NCBI GenBank assembly: GCA_002170485.2
Contig: NHDZ02000022.1
Span: 1-19,364 of the forward strand
Direction of reading: 5' to 3'
Length of the DNA stretch: 19,364 nt
Origin: MED660 sp002691025
GTDB lineage: Bacteria > Myxococcota_A > UBA9160 > UBA4427
This document shows positions 1 to 6,938 of this stretch, one piece after another. A program made the translations under genes and the position numbers. How positions within the stretch are numbered: position 1 is the first letter of the stretch; the number at the start of each line of letters is the position of its first letter. The notes beneath the pieces were generated by a model. That model saw only the letters and a list, made by a program, of their open reading frames with translations, did not search any database and was not told where the DNA came from.

Positions 1-25
1 AGGGTCTATTACAACCCTTGTCTGA

Positions 26-238
26 CTGAGGGAGATAACTGGGGTATTCCTGCTCTCAAAATGGTCAGGCTCTTCACATTCGTGGGCGGGCGAGGCGATC
101 GTGCGGCGCGACTGGGTGCTGGCGGCTCGCGCGGTTCAGGAAATGGGCTTGGCCCCCGTCTGTCATATCGAGGGTGGCTACGGGGCCTGGCAGGCGGCGG
201 GGCACCCCACCGAGTCGCGCGAGAAGCCCGGCGCGTGA
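26..238 (+). pseudogene. Rhodanese-like C-terminal remnant
   Basis: The frame ending at the TGA at 236-238 contains LAARAVQEMGLAPVCHIEGG followed by YGAWQAAGHPTE. This is the usual end of a single-domain rhodanese (sulfurtransferase): the helix after the active-site loop, then the HIEGGYGAW strand and turn. The upstream half does not fit. The loop expected just before LAAR, with a catalytic Cys and a G-x-R-S pattern, reads RRDWV instead, and no plausible start codon with a ribosome binding site is visible. The frame is open back to position 26, after a TGA at 23-25. The first 60 bases are about 47% GC, lower than what follows. This could be a decayed gene, a frameshifted gene, or a gene cut by a chimeric contig end. 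The domain call is fairly safe; the state of the gene is not. Confidence 0.5.
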
Positions 239-399
239 CCCCGGGAAGAGGGCAGGGTTCTGAGGGCGGCGTTTTCGGCCTCGAATGGACCTTTGTTTCG
301 CACTATACAGCAGGAAGAGGCGATTAGCCCCACGGGGGCCTTGACTAGAAGCCTCCTCTGTTCGATACATTCGCACCGCTTGGCGGACCGGAGGAAGAC
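239..399 (+). other. Intergenic leader before rplX
   Basis: No gene is seen here. The stretch holds a possible promoter for rplX at 341-369 and the ribosome binding site GAGGAAG at 391-397. Open frames crossing it on either strand lack family similarity and look like chance frames in GC-rich DNA. Confidence 0.5.
341..369 (+). promoter_or_regulatory. Possible sigma-70 promoter for rplX-rpmG
   Basis: TTGACT at 341-346 matches the -35 consensus at five of six bases. GATACA at 364-369 is a weak -10 match (three of six), with a 17-bp spacer. Transcription would start near 376, leaving a leader of about 24 bases that just holds the Shine-Dalgarno sequence. The spacing is good but the -10 is poor, so this is tentative. 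Confidence 0.33.
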
Positions 400-729
400 A
401 TGCAGCGCATTCGAAAAGGTGATCTTGTTGAGGTGATTCAAGGAGCCGACCGTGGAAAACAGGGTCGCGTTCTGGCTGTGGATTCGGAGGCGGGGCGGAT
501 TCGCGTCGAGAAGGTCCGGATCCAGAAGCGACACCTCAAGCCGGGTCGTGCCGGCGCCCAACAGGGCGGTATCGTTGAGGACGAGGGCTATATTGACCTC
601 TCCAACGTAATGGTGGTTCATCCGACAGACAGTAAGCCCAGTCGAGTCCGCATCGAAGAGCGAGACGGGGAGCGCGTACGCGTCTTCTCTCGTGGTGGCG
701 ATCTGGTTCCCGATCCTACAGCGGGTTGA
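400..729 (+). CDS. rplX: Large ribosomal subunit protein uL24
   Basis: This is 50S protein L24, an assembly-initiator protein that binds 23S rRNA early in large-subunit formation. The 109-residue product begins with a KOW motif (about residues 4-32, with VIQGADRGKQGRV) and continues with the family pattern KKHLKP-like (QKRHLKP), GGIVEDEGYIDLSNVMVV and a basic C-terminal third ending in RVRVFSRGG. Length is normal for bacterial L24 (about 100-110). ATG at 400 follows GAGGAAG at a good distance. It is followed after 72 bp by rpmG on the same strand, and probably cotranscribed with it. In most bacteria rplX sits between rplN and rplE in the spc operon; here neither neighbour is present. A paralogue elsewhere in the genome cannot be excluded. 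Confidence 0.95.
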   Translation: MQRIRKGDLVEVIQGADRGKQGRVLAVDSEAGRIRVEKVRIQKRHLKPGRAGAQQGGIVEDEGYIDLSNVMVVHPTDSKPSRVRIEERDGERVRVFSRGGDLVPDPTAG

Positions 730-801
730 AATTTTTTCGGATCCTTTCGGGCGTGCGATCGAGCATTTCCGGCAGATGTATTCAGGGTCCTAGGAGCAGT
801 C

Positions 802-969
802 ATGGCGAAGAGCAAGTCAGAAAAGATCAAGTTGGAGTCGACGGCCGGTACGGGTCACTACTACACTACTCACAAGAACCGGGTAAATACGCCCAACAAG
901 CTTGAGTTGAAGAAGTACGACCCCGTAGTTCGAAAGCACGTTGTGTACAAGGAAACGAAGATCAAGTAA
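802..969 (+). CDS. rpmG: Large ribosomal subunit protein bL33
   Basis: This short gene encodes a 55-residue protein starting MAKSKSEKIKLESTAGTGHY and then reading YTTHKNRVNTPNKLELKKYD, with a lysine-rich end (ETKIK). This is the bL33 pattern: a core strand with TxY/YxTxKN and the NTPxKLELxKYDP signature. It belongs to the large subunit near the E site. The Cys pairs of the zinc-binding (C+) type are absent, so this is the zinc-free (C-) type. AGGAG at 792-796 lies six bases before the ATG. It lies 72 bp after rplX and about 100 bp before the ferredoxin gene, so the three may form one transcript. Confidence 0.94.
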   Translation: MAKSKSEKIKLESTAGTGHYYTTHKNRVNTPNKLELKKYDPVVRKHVVYKETKIK

Positions 970-1073
970 GTGCCATGTGTGTGGGCAGGAAGGCTGTCGG
1001 ATCTGTCTTCTTGTTGGTACTTTTAAGAAATGGTCAGAGCAGGAAAATTTCGAGCATTGGATAGGGAGACTTC

Positions 1074-1427
1074 ATGACCTGGGTGATTACGAGCCTCTGT
1101 CGGGATAAGGTCGATATGGCCTGCGTGGAAGTCTGCCCGGTCGACTGTATCGTCAAGCGGACGGATGAGAGCGCGGAATGGCCCAACCAGCTCTATATCG
1201 ATCCGGATGAGTGCATCAGCTGTGGTGTCTGCGAGCCCGAATGTCCTTGGGAAGCCATCTTTGAAGATGAGCAGGTCCCCGAAATCTTCCAACCTGACGT
1301 CGCCTTGAACGCCAAGATCATTGACGAGCGGGATGAGTTTGAAGTTCCCGAGCGCGACGATGATGTGGATGTGCCGTCACCGGATGACGTAGAGGCGAAC
1401 AAAGCGAAGTGGGGCTACGCGGGCTGA
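1074..1427 (+). CDS. fdxA: Seven-iron ferredoxin (FdxA type)
   Basis: A soluble cytoplasmic electron carrier of 117 residues. The Cys pattern is that of seven-iron ferredoxins such as Azotobacter FdI: C9-x7-C17-x3-C21-P and C47-x2-C50-x2-C53-x3-C57-P. By family rule C9, C17 and C57 hold the [3Fe-4S] cluster, and C21, C47, C50 and C53 hold the [4Fe-4S] cluster. C25 (PVDC) matches the extra free Cys of FdI, while the other FdI free Cys (position 11) is Lys here. Between the clusters there is a short insertion (KRTDESAEWPNQ) compared with FdI. The C-terminal half, after EDEQVPE, is strongly acidic, as in the family. AGGGAG at 1063-1068 precedes the ATG. Its redox partner is unknown; nothing nearby obviously uses it. 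Confidence 0.9.
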   Translation: MTWVITSLCRDKVDMACVEVCPVDCIVKRTDESAEWPNQLYIDPDECISCGVCEPECPWEAIFEDEQVPEIFQPDVALNAKIIDERDEFEVPERDDDVDVPSPDDVEANKAKWGYAG

Positions 1428-1526
1428 TTCGCCCCGAGCCGTGCTTTCAGCCCGGTGTGTAGCGATTTTCCGGGCAGGGCGTTCAACACCCTTGGGCTTG
1501 GCAGGTCCGAGTTCTCCCGGGGCGTC

Positions 1527-2375
1527 TCAGGGGCCGGCTGCGTCAAAGGCTCGGCCCATGACCGAAATCGGCGCTTCGATGCCGGTCCAGAGCGAGAACT
1601 GCTCGGCGGCTTGATGGATCAGCATCCATTTCCCACTCAGAGGGCGTGCGCCTCTGGCTTCCGCGTCGCGTAGCAGCCGGGTCTTTTCCGGGTCATAGAC
1701 GGCGTCCATGACGACGGCTGAGGCGGGAAGGGCGCTCTCGGAAACCGGCGAAACATCACTGCGTAGGCCGACCGATGTCGTATTGATGATGATCTCAGGC
1801 TGTAGGTCACCGAGTTCATCCAGTTTTCCGGAGCCGTGGGCACCGAGTTGTGTGGCGAGTTCACCGGCTCGAGCCTCGGTCCGGTTCAGGATCGAGACCC
1901 GGGCACCCGCTTGGAGGAGGCCATAGACCACGGCTCGGGCCGCGCCTCCGGCGCCCAGCACCACGGCCTCTCGACCCTCGGGTTCGATCTCCCGTCGCAC
2001 CGCCTCCAGGGCGCCCGTCCAGTCGGTATTCTGGCCCACCAGAGCTCCCTCTCGGAGTGTCACCGTGTTGCATGCTCCGATGCTTCGCGCCGTCTCGTCC
2101 ACCTGATCGAGATGCTCCATGACGGCCTCTTTGTGGGGGATCGAGACGGCGAGCTGTTTCATGCCTCGTGCGCGGGCTTCATCGAGGGCCAACGCCAGGC
2201 GCTCCGGTTTGACGTCAAAAGCGTGGTACACCGCCCGAAGGTCGCACGCGCGGTAGGCCGCATTGTGCATGGCGGGCGATCGGGTGTGTCCAGCGGGGTG
2301 CAGCAGGATTCCGCAGATCGCGATTTCTGGGTTGGGGCGTTCAGTCAAGGATTCGTCTCCGTGTGGCCCCCGCAT
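1527..2375 (-). CDS. aroE: Shikimate 5-dehydrogenase
   Basis: Catalyses the NADPH-dependent reduction of 3-dehydroshikimate to shikimate in chorismate and aromatic amino acid synthesis; cytoplasmic. The 282-residue product carries the family landmarks in order: the shikimate-binding TRSPAMHN near residue 32, VSIPHK with catalytic Lys 82, GACNTV (about 101-105), QNTDWTGA with Asp 118, the Rossmann loop VLGAGGAARA (about 139-148), NRTEAR (adenosine phosphate binding, consistent with NADP), NTTSVGL, and a C-terminal helix MLIHQAAEQFSLWTG. The frame is open upstream to 2570, but that would overlap purE. The ATG at 2375 gives the normal family length and has GGGA eight bases upstream. It diverges from purE and converges on fdxA. 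Shikimate rather than quinate specificity is assumed. Confidence 0.94.
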   Translation of the reverse strand: MRGPHGDESLTERPNPEIAICGILLHPAGHTRSPAMHNAAYRACDLRAVYHAFDVKPERLALALDEARARGMKQLAVSIPHKEAVMEHLDQVDETARSIGACNTVTLREGALVGQNTDWTGALEAVRREIEPEGREAVVLGAGGAARAVVYGLLQAGARVSILNRTEARAGELATQLGAHGSGKLDELGDLQPEIIINTTSVGLRSDVSPVSESALPASAVVMDAVYDPEKTRLLRDAEARGARPLSGKWMLIHQAAEQFSLWTGIEAPISVMGRAFDAAGP

Positions 2376-2448
2376 AACTATCCCAAATTGGCCTTTACGG
2401 CTACGTTGGGGCGGCAGCGAGCGCTGATGGCGTGCTATGTTTTTTTTC

Positions 2449-2940
2449 ATGTCGAATACAAATACTCCTCGTGTAGCAATTCTTATGGGCAGCAAGAACG
2501 ACTGGGAATCCATGAAGCCCGCCGCAGAGACTCTTGAGAAGCTCGGTGTGCAGAGCGATGTCAGGGTCATTTCGGCGCACCGTACGCCGCAGCGTCATCA
2601 CGACTATGTGACCACGGCTTCCGATCGGGGCATCGAGCTCTTTATCTGTGGGGCGGGTTTTGCAGCGCACCTCGCGGGTGTGACCGCCGCATTGACGCCC
2701 TTGCCGGTCTTGGGTGTGCCTCTCGATAGTTCAGCGTTGGATGGTGTCGACGCTCTTCTGGCCACGGTCCAGATGCCGGGTGGGATTCCGGTTGCGACGT
2801 TCGGGATCGGGAAGGCCGGAGCCAAGAATGCAGGGCTTTTTGCCGCGGCCGTTCTCGCTGGCTCCGACGAGTCGGTCCGGAAGGCGCTGGATGAATACAG
2901 GGCTGCGCAGACCGCCGCGGTGCCGGAGACGCCCTTCTAG
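2449..2940 (+). CDS. purE: N5-CAIR mutase, catalytic subunit PurE
   Basis: Converts N5-carboxyaminoimidazole ribonucleotide to 4-carboxyaminoimidazole ribonucleotide in purine synthesis; cytoplasmic, octameric in the family. The 163-residue product shows MGSKND (nucleotide-binding loop, about 13-18), SAHRTP with the active-site His (about 42-47), GAGFAAHLAGV (about 68-78), VQMPGGIPVATFGIGKAGA and a helical C-terminus. SAHRTP and AAHLAG mark it as the bacterial class I mutase and not the class II AIR carboxylase (SAHKT type). Two ATGs are possible: 2437 and 2449. 2449 aligns with the E. coli start (MSxxN). Neither has a clear Shine-Dalgarno sequence. A purK partner, usual for class I, is not in the window. 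The two genes aroE and purE diverge from a 73-bp spacer. Confidence 0.94.
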   Translation: MSNTNTPRVAILMGSKNDWESMKPAAETLEKLGVQSDVRVISAHRTPQRHHDYVTTASDRGIELFICGAGFAAHLAGVTAALTPLPVLGVPLDSSALDGVDALLATVQMPGGIPVATFGIGKAGAKNAGLFAAAVLAGSDESVRKALDEYRAAQTAAVPETPF

Positions 2941-2982
2941 AGCGTCCGCTCCCCGGTNGGTTGTCTTCAGGGTCGGCTGGGA

Positions 2983-3768
2983 TCAGATTCCAGCCAGACG
3001 CGTGAGGGCCGCTTGGAGGTCCTGCCAGACCGCTCGGCGGTTTTCCTGCGTGTACTGACGCAGCACGTAGGCGGGGTGCAAGGTCGGCATCAGGGCAATG
3101 CCCTTGTAGTCGTGCCAGGTCCCTCGAACCCGTGTAATGGCGACTTCGCGATCAAGGAGCAGTCCCGTGGCGGGCTTTCCGAGGCTCACGATCACCTTGG
3201 GCTGGACGGCCTCGATCTGCCCGTCCAGGAAGGGGCGACAGGCCGCGACTTCTTGCGGCAGTGGGTTCCGGTTGCCCGGGCAGCGGCACTTCACGATGTT
3301 GCAGATGTAGACTTCGTCTCGTGACAGGCCCATTCCCTTTTCGATCATCTGGGTCAGGAGTTCNCCGGCCCGGCCGACGAAGGGAAGCCCTTGCTCATCT
3401 TCATTGGCGCCAGGCCCTTCACCGATGAACATGAGATCGGCTTCCGGGTTGCCATCCCCAAAAACGATCTTCTTTCGTTCCTGGCTCAGGTCNCAACGAG
3501 TGCAATCACCCAGGTCCTCGCGCACTTCGAGCAGACTCCGCCTGCCTGTTTCAGGGGTGGGGGACTCCAGGGAAGCAGGCGCCGCAGGCGCCTCCTTGAA
3601 TGTCTCCGGGGGTGGCGGCGTAATCGGCGCAGGGGCTGCTTCGAAGTTTGCCTCTGGCTCTTCCGCGCTGTGAGGCTCGACGTAGTCCAGCCCTTCCTCC
3701 ATGGCTTCAGAGAGCAGCAGCTTGGCCATGGAGATGAGATGGAGGGGGTCTGAAGAGGGGGGGGTCAA
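2983..3768 (-). CDS. Uracil-DNA glycosylase, family 4 (Fe-S)
   Basis: Removes uracil from DNA to start base excision repair. The core begins near residue 85 and has the family-4 marks: GEGPGANEDEQGLPFVGRAG (116-135), IVKCRCPGNRNPLPQE, and HPAYVLR with His 231. The four [4Fe-4S] ligands are C89, residue 92, C161 and C177; the 161-177 spacing matches Thermus family-4 enzymes. Residue 92 is coded TGN because of an ambiguous base at 3493, almost surely Cys. Residue 135 is GGN and so Gly. Residues 35-75 are a Pro/Ala/Glu-rich linker after a short amphipathic helix. The start is uncertain: TTG at 3768 or ATG at 3729, and neither has a good ribosome binding site. It lies 33 bp after the cytochrome gene. 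Confidence 0.9.
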   Translation of the reverse strand: MTPPSSDPLHLISMAKLLLSEAMEEGLDYVEPHSAEEPEANFEAAPAPITPPPPETFKEAPAAPASLESPTPETGRRSLLEVREDLGDCTRXDLSQERKKIVFGDGNPEADLMFIGEGPGANEDEQGLPFVGRAXELLTQMIEKGMGLSRDEVYICNIVKCRCPGNRNPLPQEVAACRPFLDGQIEAVQPKVIVSLGKPATGLLLDREVAITRVRGTWHDYKGIALMPTLHPAYVLRQYTQENRRAVWQDLQAALTRLAGI

Positions 3769-3801
3769 GGGGTCAAAGCCTCGGTTTCTGGAGGGGGCGG
3801 C

Positions 3802-5913
3802 TCAGCTCGGGGACTGGATCCAGCGAAGTGCCTCGGCCAATCGCTCGTGCTCCTGGCCTCGGGCCGCGGTGGGACCCAGCGGTTTTCCTGTACCCGGTTC
3901 GGTGGTGCCGTGCCTTTGCCGTTCAATGTGGGCCTCCACTTCAAAGGTGAAGTCGGGGTCGTTTTCGTCATCGTGGCAACTTCCACAGATCTGGAGGATG
4001 ACACACGAATCACACTTGTCGCCGAGGCTCAGGATCGTTCCGAATTTCGGTGCATCGGCGGCGATATGNTCNCCGCCCGGTCCGTGACAGGACTCGCAGC
4101 CTACGCTGGCCAGGTCGGCGTGGGCGGCCACCAGACCGTCCTTGGGAAAGCCACCCGGCCGGCCGTAGCCCGTGGTGTGACAGACCAGACACTCCGCGTC
4201 CCCGGCTTTTTTCTTGGCTTCCAAAGTGGCGACAGCCTTGGCGTGGGGGCTGTCTTTCCATGTGGCGAATTCGGCCGTATGGCAACTCTCACAGGCGTTG
4301 GAACCCACGTAGTCGGCCTGGGTCGGAAGAAGAGGGCGAGAAAAGCTGGCTTCGGCCCCGAAGCGCTCCGCCCGTTGCTCCGCCGTCATGTTGGCGATCA
4401 TGGTGTGGGAGACATTGGGAAGAAAAGTGGCGAAGTCAAAGCCCAGCGAGTGTTTCGTGTCGTGGCACTGCACACAGGCATTCTCATAGCCGCCGTCGGC
4501 CAGGAAGTCGGGTGACAGATGGGGCCCCCCGCGACCGTGGCAGGATTCGCAGCCCACATTTTCNAGATATTTTTCGGGTCGAGCAAAGGAGAATCCGCCG
4601 GGTTCGTCGAATCCCACCACATGGCAGGACACGCATTCCCCGTCCCTCTCCTTGCCGTGGGTGACCAGGGTTCCATAGGCCTGGGCGTGGCTCGTGAGTT
4701 CCCAGGTTGCGGCTTCTTGTTCGTGGCAGACGCTGCATACGTCGTTTCCGGCATACCCCTTCTTGCTCAGCAGCATGGGGATTCGTTCGCCTGCGATCTT
4801 GGCCAGATACATCCGCATCAGCGCCGGGTCACGACCGTCTCGCCAGCCGTTGCTTCGATAGATGATTCGTCCCTCGCTGTTGATCATGCTGATGTCCGGG
4901 ACTCCGCCCGCGANTCCATAGGCCTGGAGGATCTCCTGCCCAGGGTCCATNAGAGGGGTGAAGAAATCGAGGTTCTCCCGGGCCATGGCATTTCGAACCG
5001 TGCTCGGACGATTCTGGAGCGAGATGCCGACCAGNGCGGGCCGCTTGGCCTCGGGAATCTTCTTGATCTGATCGCGAAAGAATTCCAATGCATGGTGGCA
5101 GTGCGGGCATGTGTGCAGGAAGAAGATCAGGACGATGGGCTTTCCCTTGAGCGAAGCCAGATCGAAGGGCTTTCCGTTGATGTCCTCGGTCTTGAACAGG
5201 GGCGCTTTGGGGTGGTCGATGAGCGGTCCAGCCGACACGGTTTCGATCCGGATACGGAGGGATTCCTTGATCTTGTCGACAATCCGTTCCACGGGATCTT
5301 CACCGCTCGTATCAAAACCCGGCAGGACGAAGCTCATGTAGCCTTCCGAATCGGCTCCGACCATGAAAAGAGGGGCGGGTATTCGGAGTAGACTGGAGAT
5401 TTCAGCGTTCGAATCGTCGATCACGGAAAAATCCAGATCATGCTGCTTGGCAAAAGCACGGACCTTGTTGGTGGTGCTGCCGACGCCCACTCCCACGACC
5501 CGGAAGTTGTTGGCCTGCCCGAGTTTGGCGATTTGAGCCGCGGCCGTCGCTACGGTTCCCGCTCCCTTGACGTCCGGGTTGAAGAAGAAGAAGAGAACCC
5601 TCTTTCCGAGCAGACTGGTCATGGAGAGCCGGGTCCCCGCCAGGGTGCGCCCCGAGAAAGCGGGGAGGGGGCGTTCTCCGGGAGCTCGAGCGGGTCGAGT
5701 CGTCTTCGTTGATTTGGCATCGGCGATGAGCTGAACGGCGCTCGCGTTTCCGTGGAAGAACAGCGCGTTCCGGGCTTCGCCGCTCTCCTCGCGGGGGATC
5801 TCGGGGTACGCGGGTTCGGGTCGAGGGTGAGCGGGCGAGGCGGCTGTGCTCGTTTCCGAATAGGAAAGCGTCAGGATCAAGAGCGCCATCCAAAGCAGGG
5901 GTTTCGTACGCAT
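3802..5913 (-). CDS. Exported dual thioredoxin-like / octahaem cytochrome c fusion
   Basis: A 703-residue protein, probably periplasmic. Residues 1-25 form a signal peptide (KPLLWMALLILTL core, likely cut after TAA). Residues 80-225 form a first AhpC/TSA-like thioredoxin fold with no Cys: the active-site turn reads FFFFNPDVKGAG. Residues 235-375 form a second thioredoxin-like domain with C269-P-H-C272. The C-terminal half has eight c-type haem motifs (CxxCH) starting at C393, C427, C455, C480, C541, C575, C606 and C643. These form two repeats of four that resemble cytochrome c554-like tetrahaem modules, each with an E..TW..SxHA segment after the first haem and CHGxGG.H at the third. Another CxxC (634-637) lacks His. 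The six ambiguous codons keep the frame. The likely role is electron transfer between haems and a thiol/disulfide centre; the partner is unknown. Confidence 0.85.
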   Translation of the reverse strand: MRTKPLLWMALLILTLSYSETSTAASPAHPRPEPAYPEIPREESGEARNALFFHGNASAVQLIADAKSTKTTRPARAPGERPLPAFSGRTLAGTRLSMTSLLGKRVLFFFFNPDVKGAGTVATAAAQIAKLGQANNFRVVGVGVGSTTNKVRAFAKQHDLDFSVIDDSNAEISSLLRIPAPLFMVGADSEGYMSFVLPGFDTSGEDPVERIVDKIKESLRIRIETVSAGPLIDHPKAPLFKTEDINGKPFDLASLKGKPIVLIFFLHTCPHCHHALEFFRDQIKKIPEAKRPXLVGISLQNRPSTVRNAMARENLDFFTPXMDPGQEILQAYGXAGGVPDISMINSEGRIIYRSNGWRDGRDPALMRMYLAKIAGERIPMLLSKKGYAGNDVCSVCHEQEAATWELTSHAQAYGTLVTHGKERDGECVSCHVVGFDEPGGFSFARPEKYXENVGCESCHGRGGPHLSPDFLADGGYENACVQCHDTKHSLGFDFATFLPNVSHTMIANMTAEQRAERFGAEASFSRPLLPTQADYVGSNACESCHTAEFATWKDSPHAKAVATLEAKKKAGDAECLVCHTTGYGRPGGFPKDGLVAAHADLASVGCESCHGPGXXHIAADAPKFGTILSLGDKCDSCVILQICGSCHDDENDPDFTFEVEAHIERQRHGTTEPGTGKPLGPTAARGQEHERLAEALRWIQSPS

Positions 5914-6007
5914 GAAACGCTAAGGATAAGAGGACTGAAAGGCCGAGTCCACCCGGATTGTGGGTGCGCGCGCAGACTCTCCGTATTCCCCTAGGGCAGT
6001 GAATCTG

Positions 6008-6907
6008 TTAGCGGCACCGCTCGTCGAGAAAAGCAAGGACATGACGAGCCAACTCGATTCTTTGTCCAGAAAATGAGTGGTCGCCTTGGAGGGGGATGAG
6101 CTTGATGTCTTCATTCCCGGCCTTCCGATAGCTTTTGTATAGCTCTTGGATCGTTCCCCCCGGTACGACGCGATCCGATTCGCCCGCCAGCAAGAGAACC
6201 GGAGTTTTTTGAAGACCGGGCGCGTGCCGGATCAGCTCCAGGTCATGCCCATTCTGGGTCAGGTCCAAAATGAGAGCGGGGCCACTGGCTCCCACCAGTC
6301 GGCCCTGAGCCCATTCCTCGAACTGGGCTCCGATCAGCGACAGCGATTCCGGATCGGCTTCGGGCGAAATCAGGCTGCCCAGGTTCGGCCCGGCCATGGA
6401 GACGGCACACTGGATTTCCGAGGTGCGAGAAGCCGCTGCAAGTGCAAGGAACCCCCCCATGCTGTGTCCCACCACGGCAATTTTTTGCGTGTCCACTCGA
6501 TGCGACTGGGCCCACTCTGTTTGCGTGATCGTGCGCGTGACTTCGAGTACATCGGCCAGGGCGCCTGAGAAGGAAAAGGAGCCTTCGCTTCCCCAGGCTC
6601 CCCGGTAGTGGAAGAACACGACATTCCAGCCTGCGCGTCGCAAGGCCTGGGCGAGGTCCAGGTTTCTTTCGTTGCCGGGAAAGCCGTGAAGCAAGAGGGC
6701 GGTGGGATGGGGGCCCGGGCCCCCGGCTTCGTACACGATGGCATTCATGGCCTGGCCCGCGCTCTCAAAGCTTCCCTCCCACAGAAGCGGGCCAGGTTCC
6801 TGCCTGACTGGAGGATCCATGGTGATGGGGTCGAAACGCGGTCCGGGATCAGAGCAGGCCAGGCCGAGCCCAGAAAGAACGAGGGTGATGACCGCTCGCT
6901 TCAGCAT
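6008..6907 (-). CDS. Lipoprotein alpha/beta hydrolase
   Basis: A 299-residue serine hydrolase of the alpha/beta fold, probably membrane-anchored. The N-terminus is a lipoprotein signal with lipobox LGLAC and Cys 18 as the acylated residue, followed by a Pro-rich linker. Catalytic features are LLLHGFPGNE (oxyanion HG, about 71-80), the nucleophile elbow GHSMGG with Ser 149, Asp 245 in LAGESDRVVP, and His 277 in QGDHSFS. The fold and triad fit dienelactone hydrolase-like or acylaminoacyl peptidase-like esterases; the substrate cannot be told. ATG at 6907 is chosen because it creates the signal peptide and has GGAG ten bases upstream; the frame runs further but overlaps wecB. It starts 31 bp after wecB ends, so the two are probably cotranscribed. 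Confidence 0.85.
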   Translation of the reverse strand: MLKRAVITLVLSGLGLACSDPGPRFDPITMDPPVRQEPGPLLWEGSFESAGQAMNAIVYEAGGPGPHPTALLLHGFPGNERNLDLAQALRRAGWNVVFFHYRGAWGSEGSFSFSGALADVLEVTRTITQTEWAQSHRVDTQKIAVVGHSMGGFLALAAASRTSEIQCAVSMAGPNLGSLISPEADPESLSLIGAQFEEWAQGRLVGASGPALILDLTQNGHDLELIRHAPGLQKTPVLLLAGESDRVVPGGTIQELYKSYRKAGNEDIKLIPLQGDHSFSGQRIELARHVLAFLDERCR

Positions 6908-6938
6908 GGAAGAGGCGCTCCTTTTTTGTGGCAGCCCC

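Noticed and set aside
1450..1475. GCCCGG/CCGGGC hairpin between fdxA and aroE as a bidirectional terminator
   Set aside because: The loop is 14 bases, the stem only six, and there is no T-run on either strand.
1836..2537. A 233-residue plus-strand open frame opposite aroE
   Set aside because: It runs antisense to a clear aroE and into purE, and has no recognisable domain.
2640..2690. GAGFAAHLAG in PurE as a damaged active site
   Set aside because: The His and the loop length are kept, and as I recall GAGxAAHLAG is a common variant of GAGGAAHLPG in class I PurE.
3763..3776. Direct repeat of CTTGACCC-like units before the glycosylase gene
   Set aside because: Two short copies in a G/C-rich spacer are too little to call a repeat element.
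5094..5108. CPHCH in the fusion protein as a ninth haem site
   Set aside because: It literally fits CxxCH, but the surrounding FFLHTCPHCHHALEFF is a thioredoxin active-site turn, so the haem count stays at eight.
3847..5391. Long plus-strand open frames (222 and 290 residues) opposite the cytochrome fusion gene
   Set aside because: They show no family motif, and the minus-strand protein with eight haem motifs explains the region; such antisense frames are common in GC-rich coding DNA.
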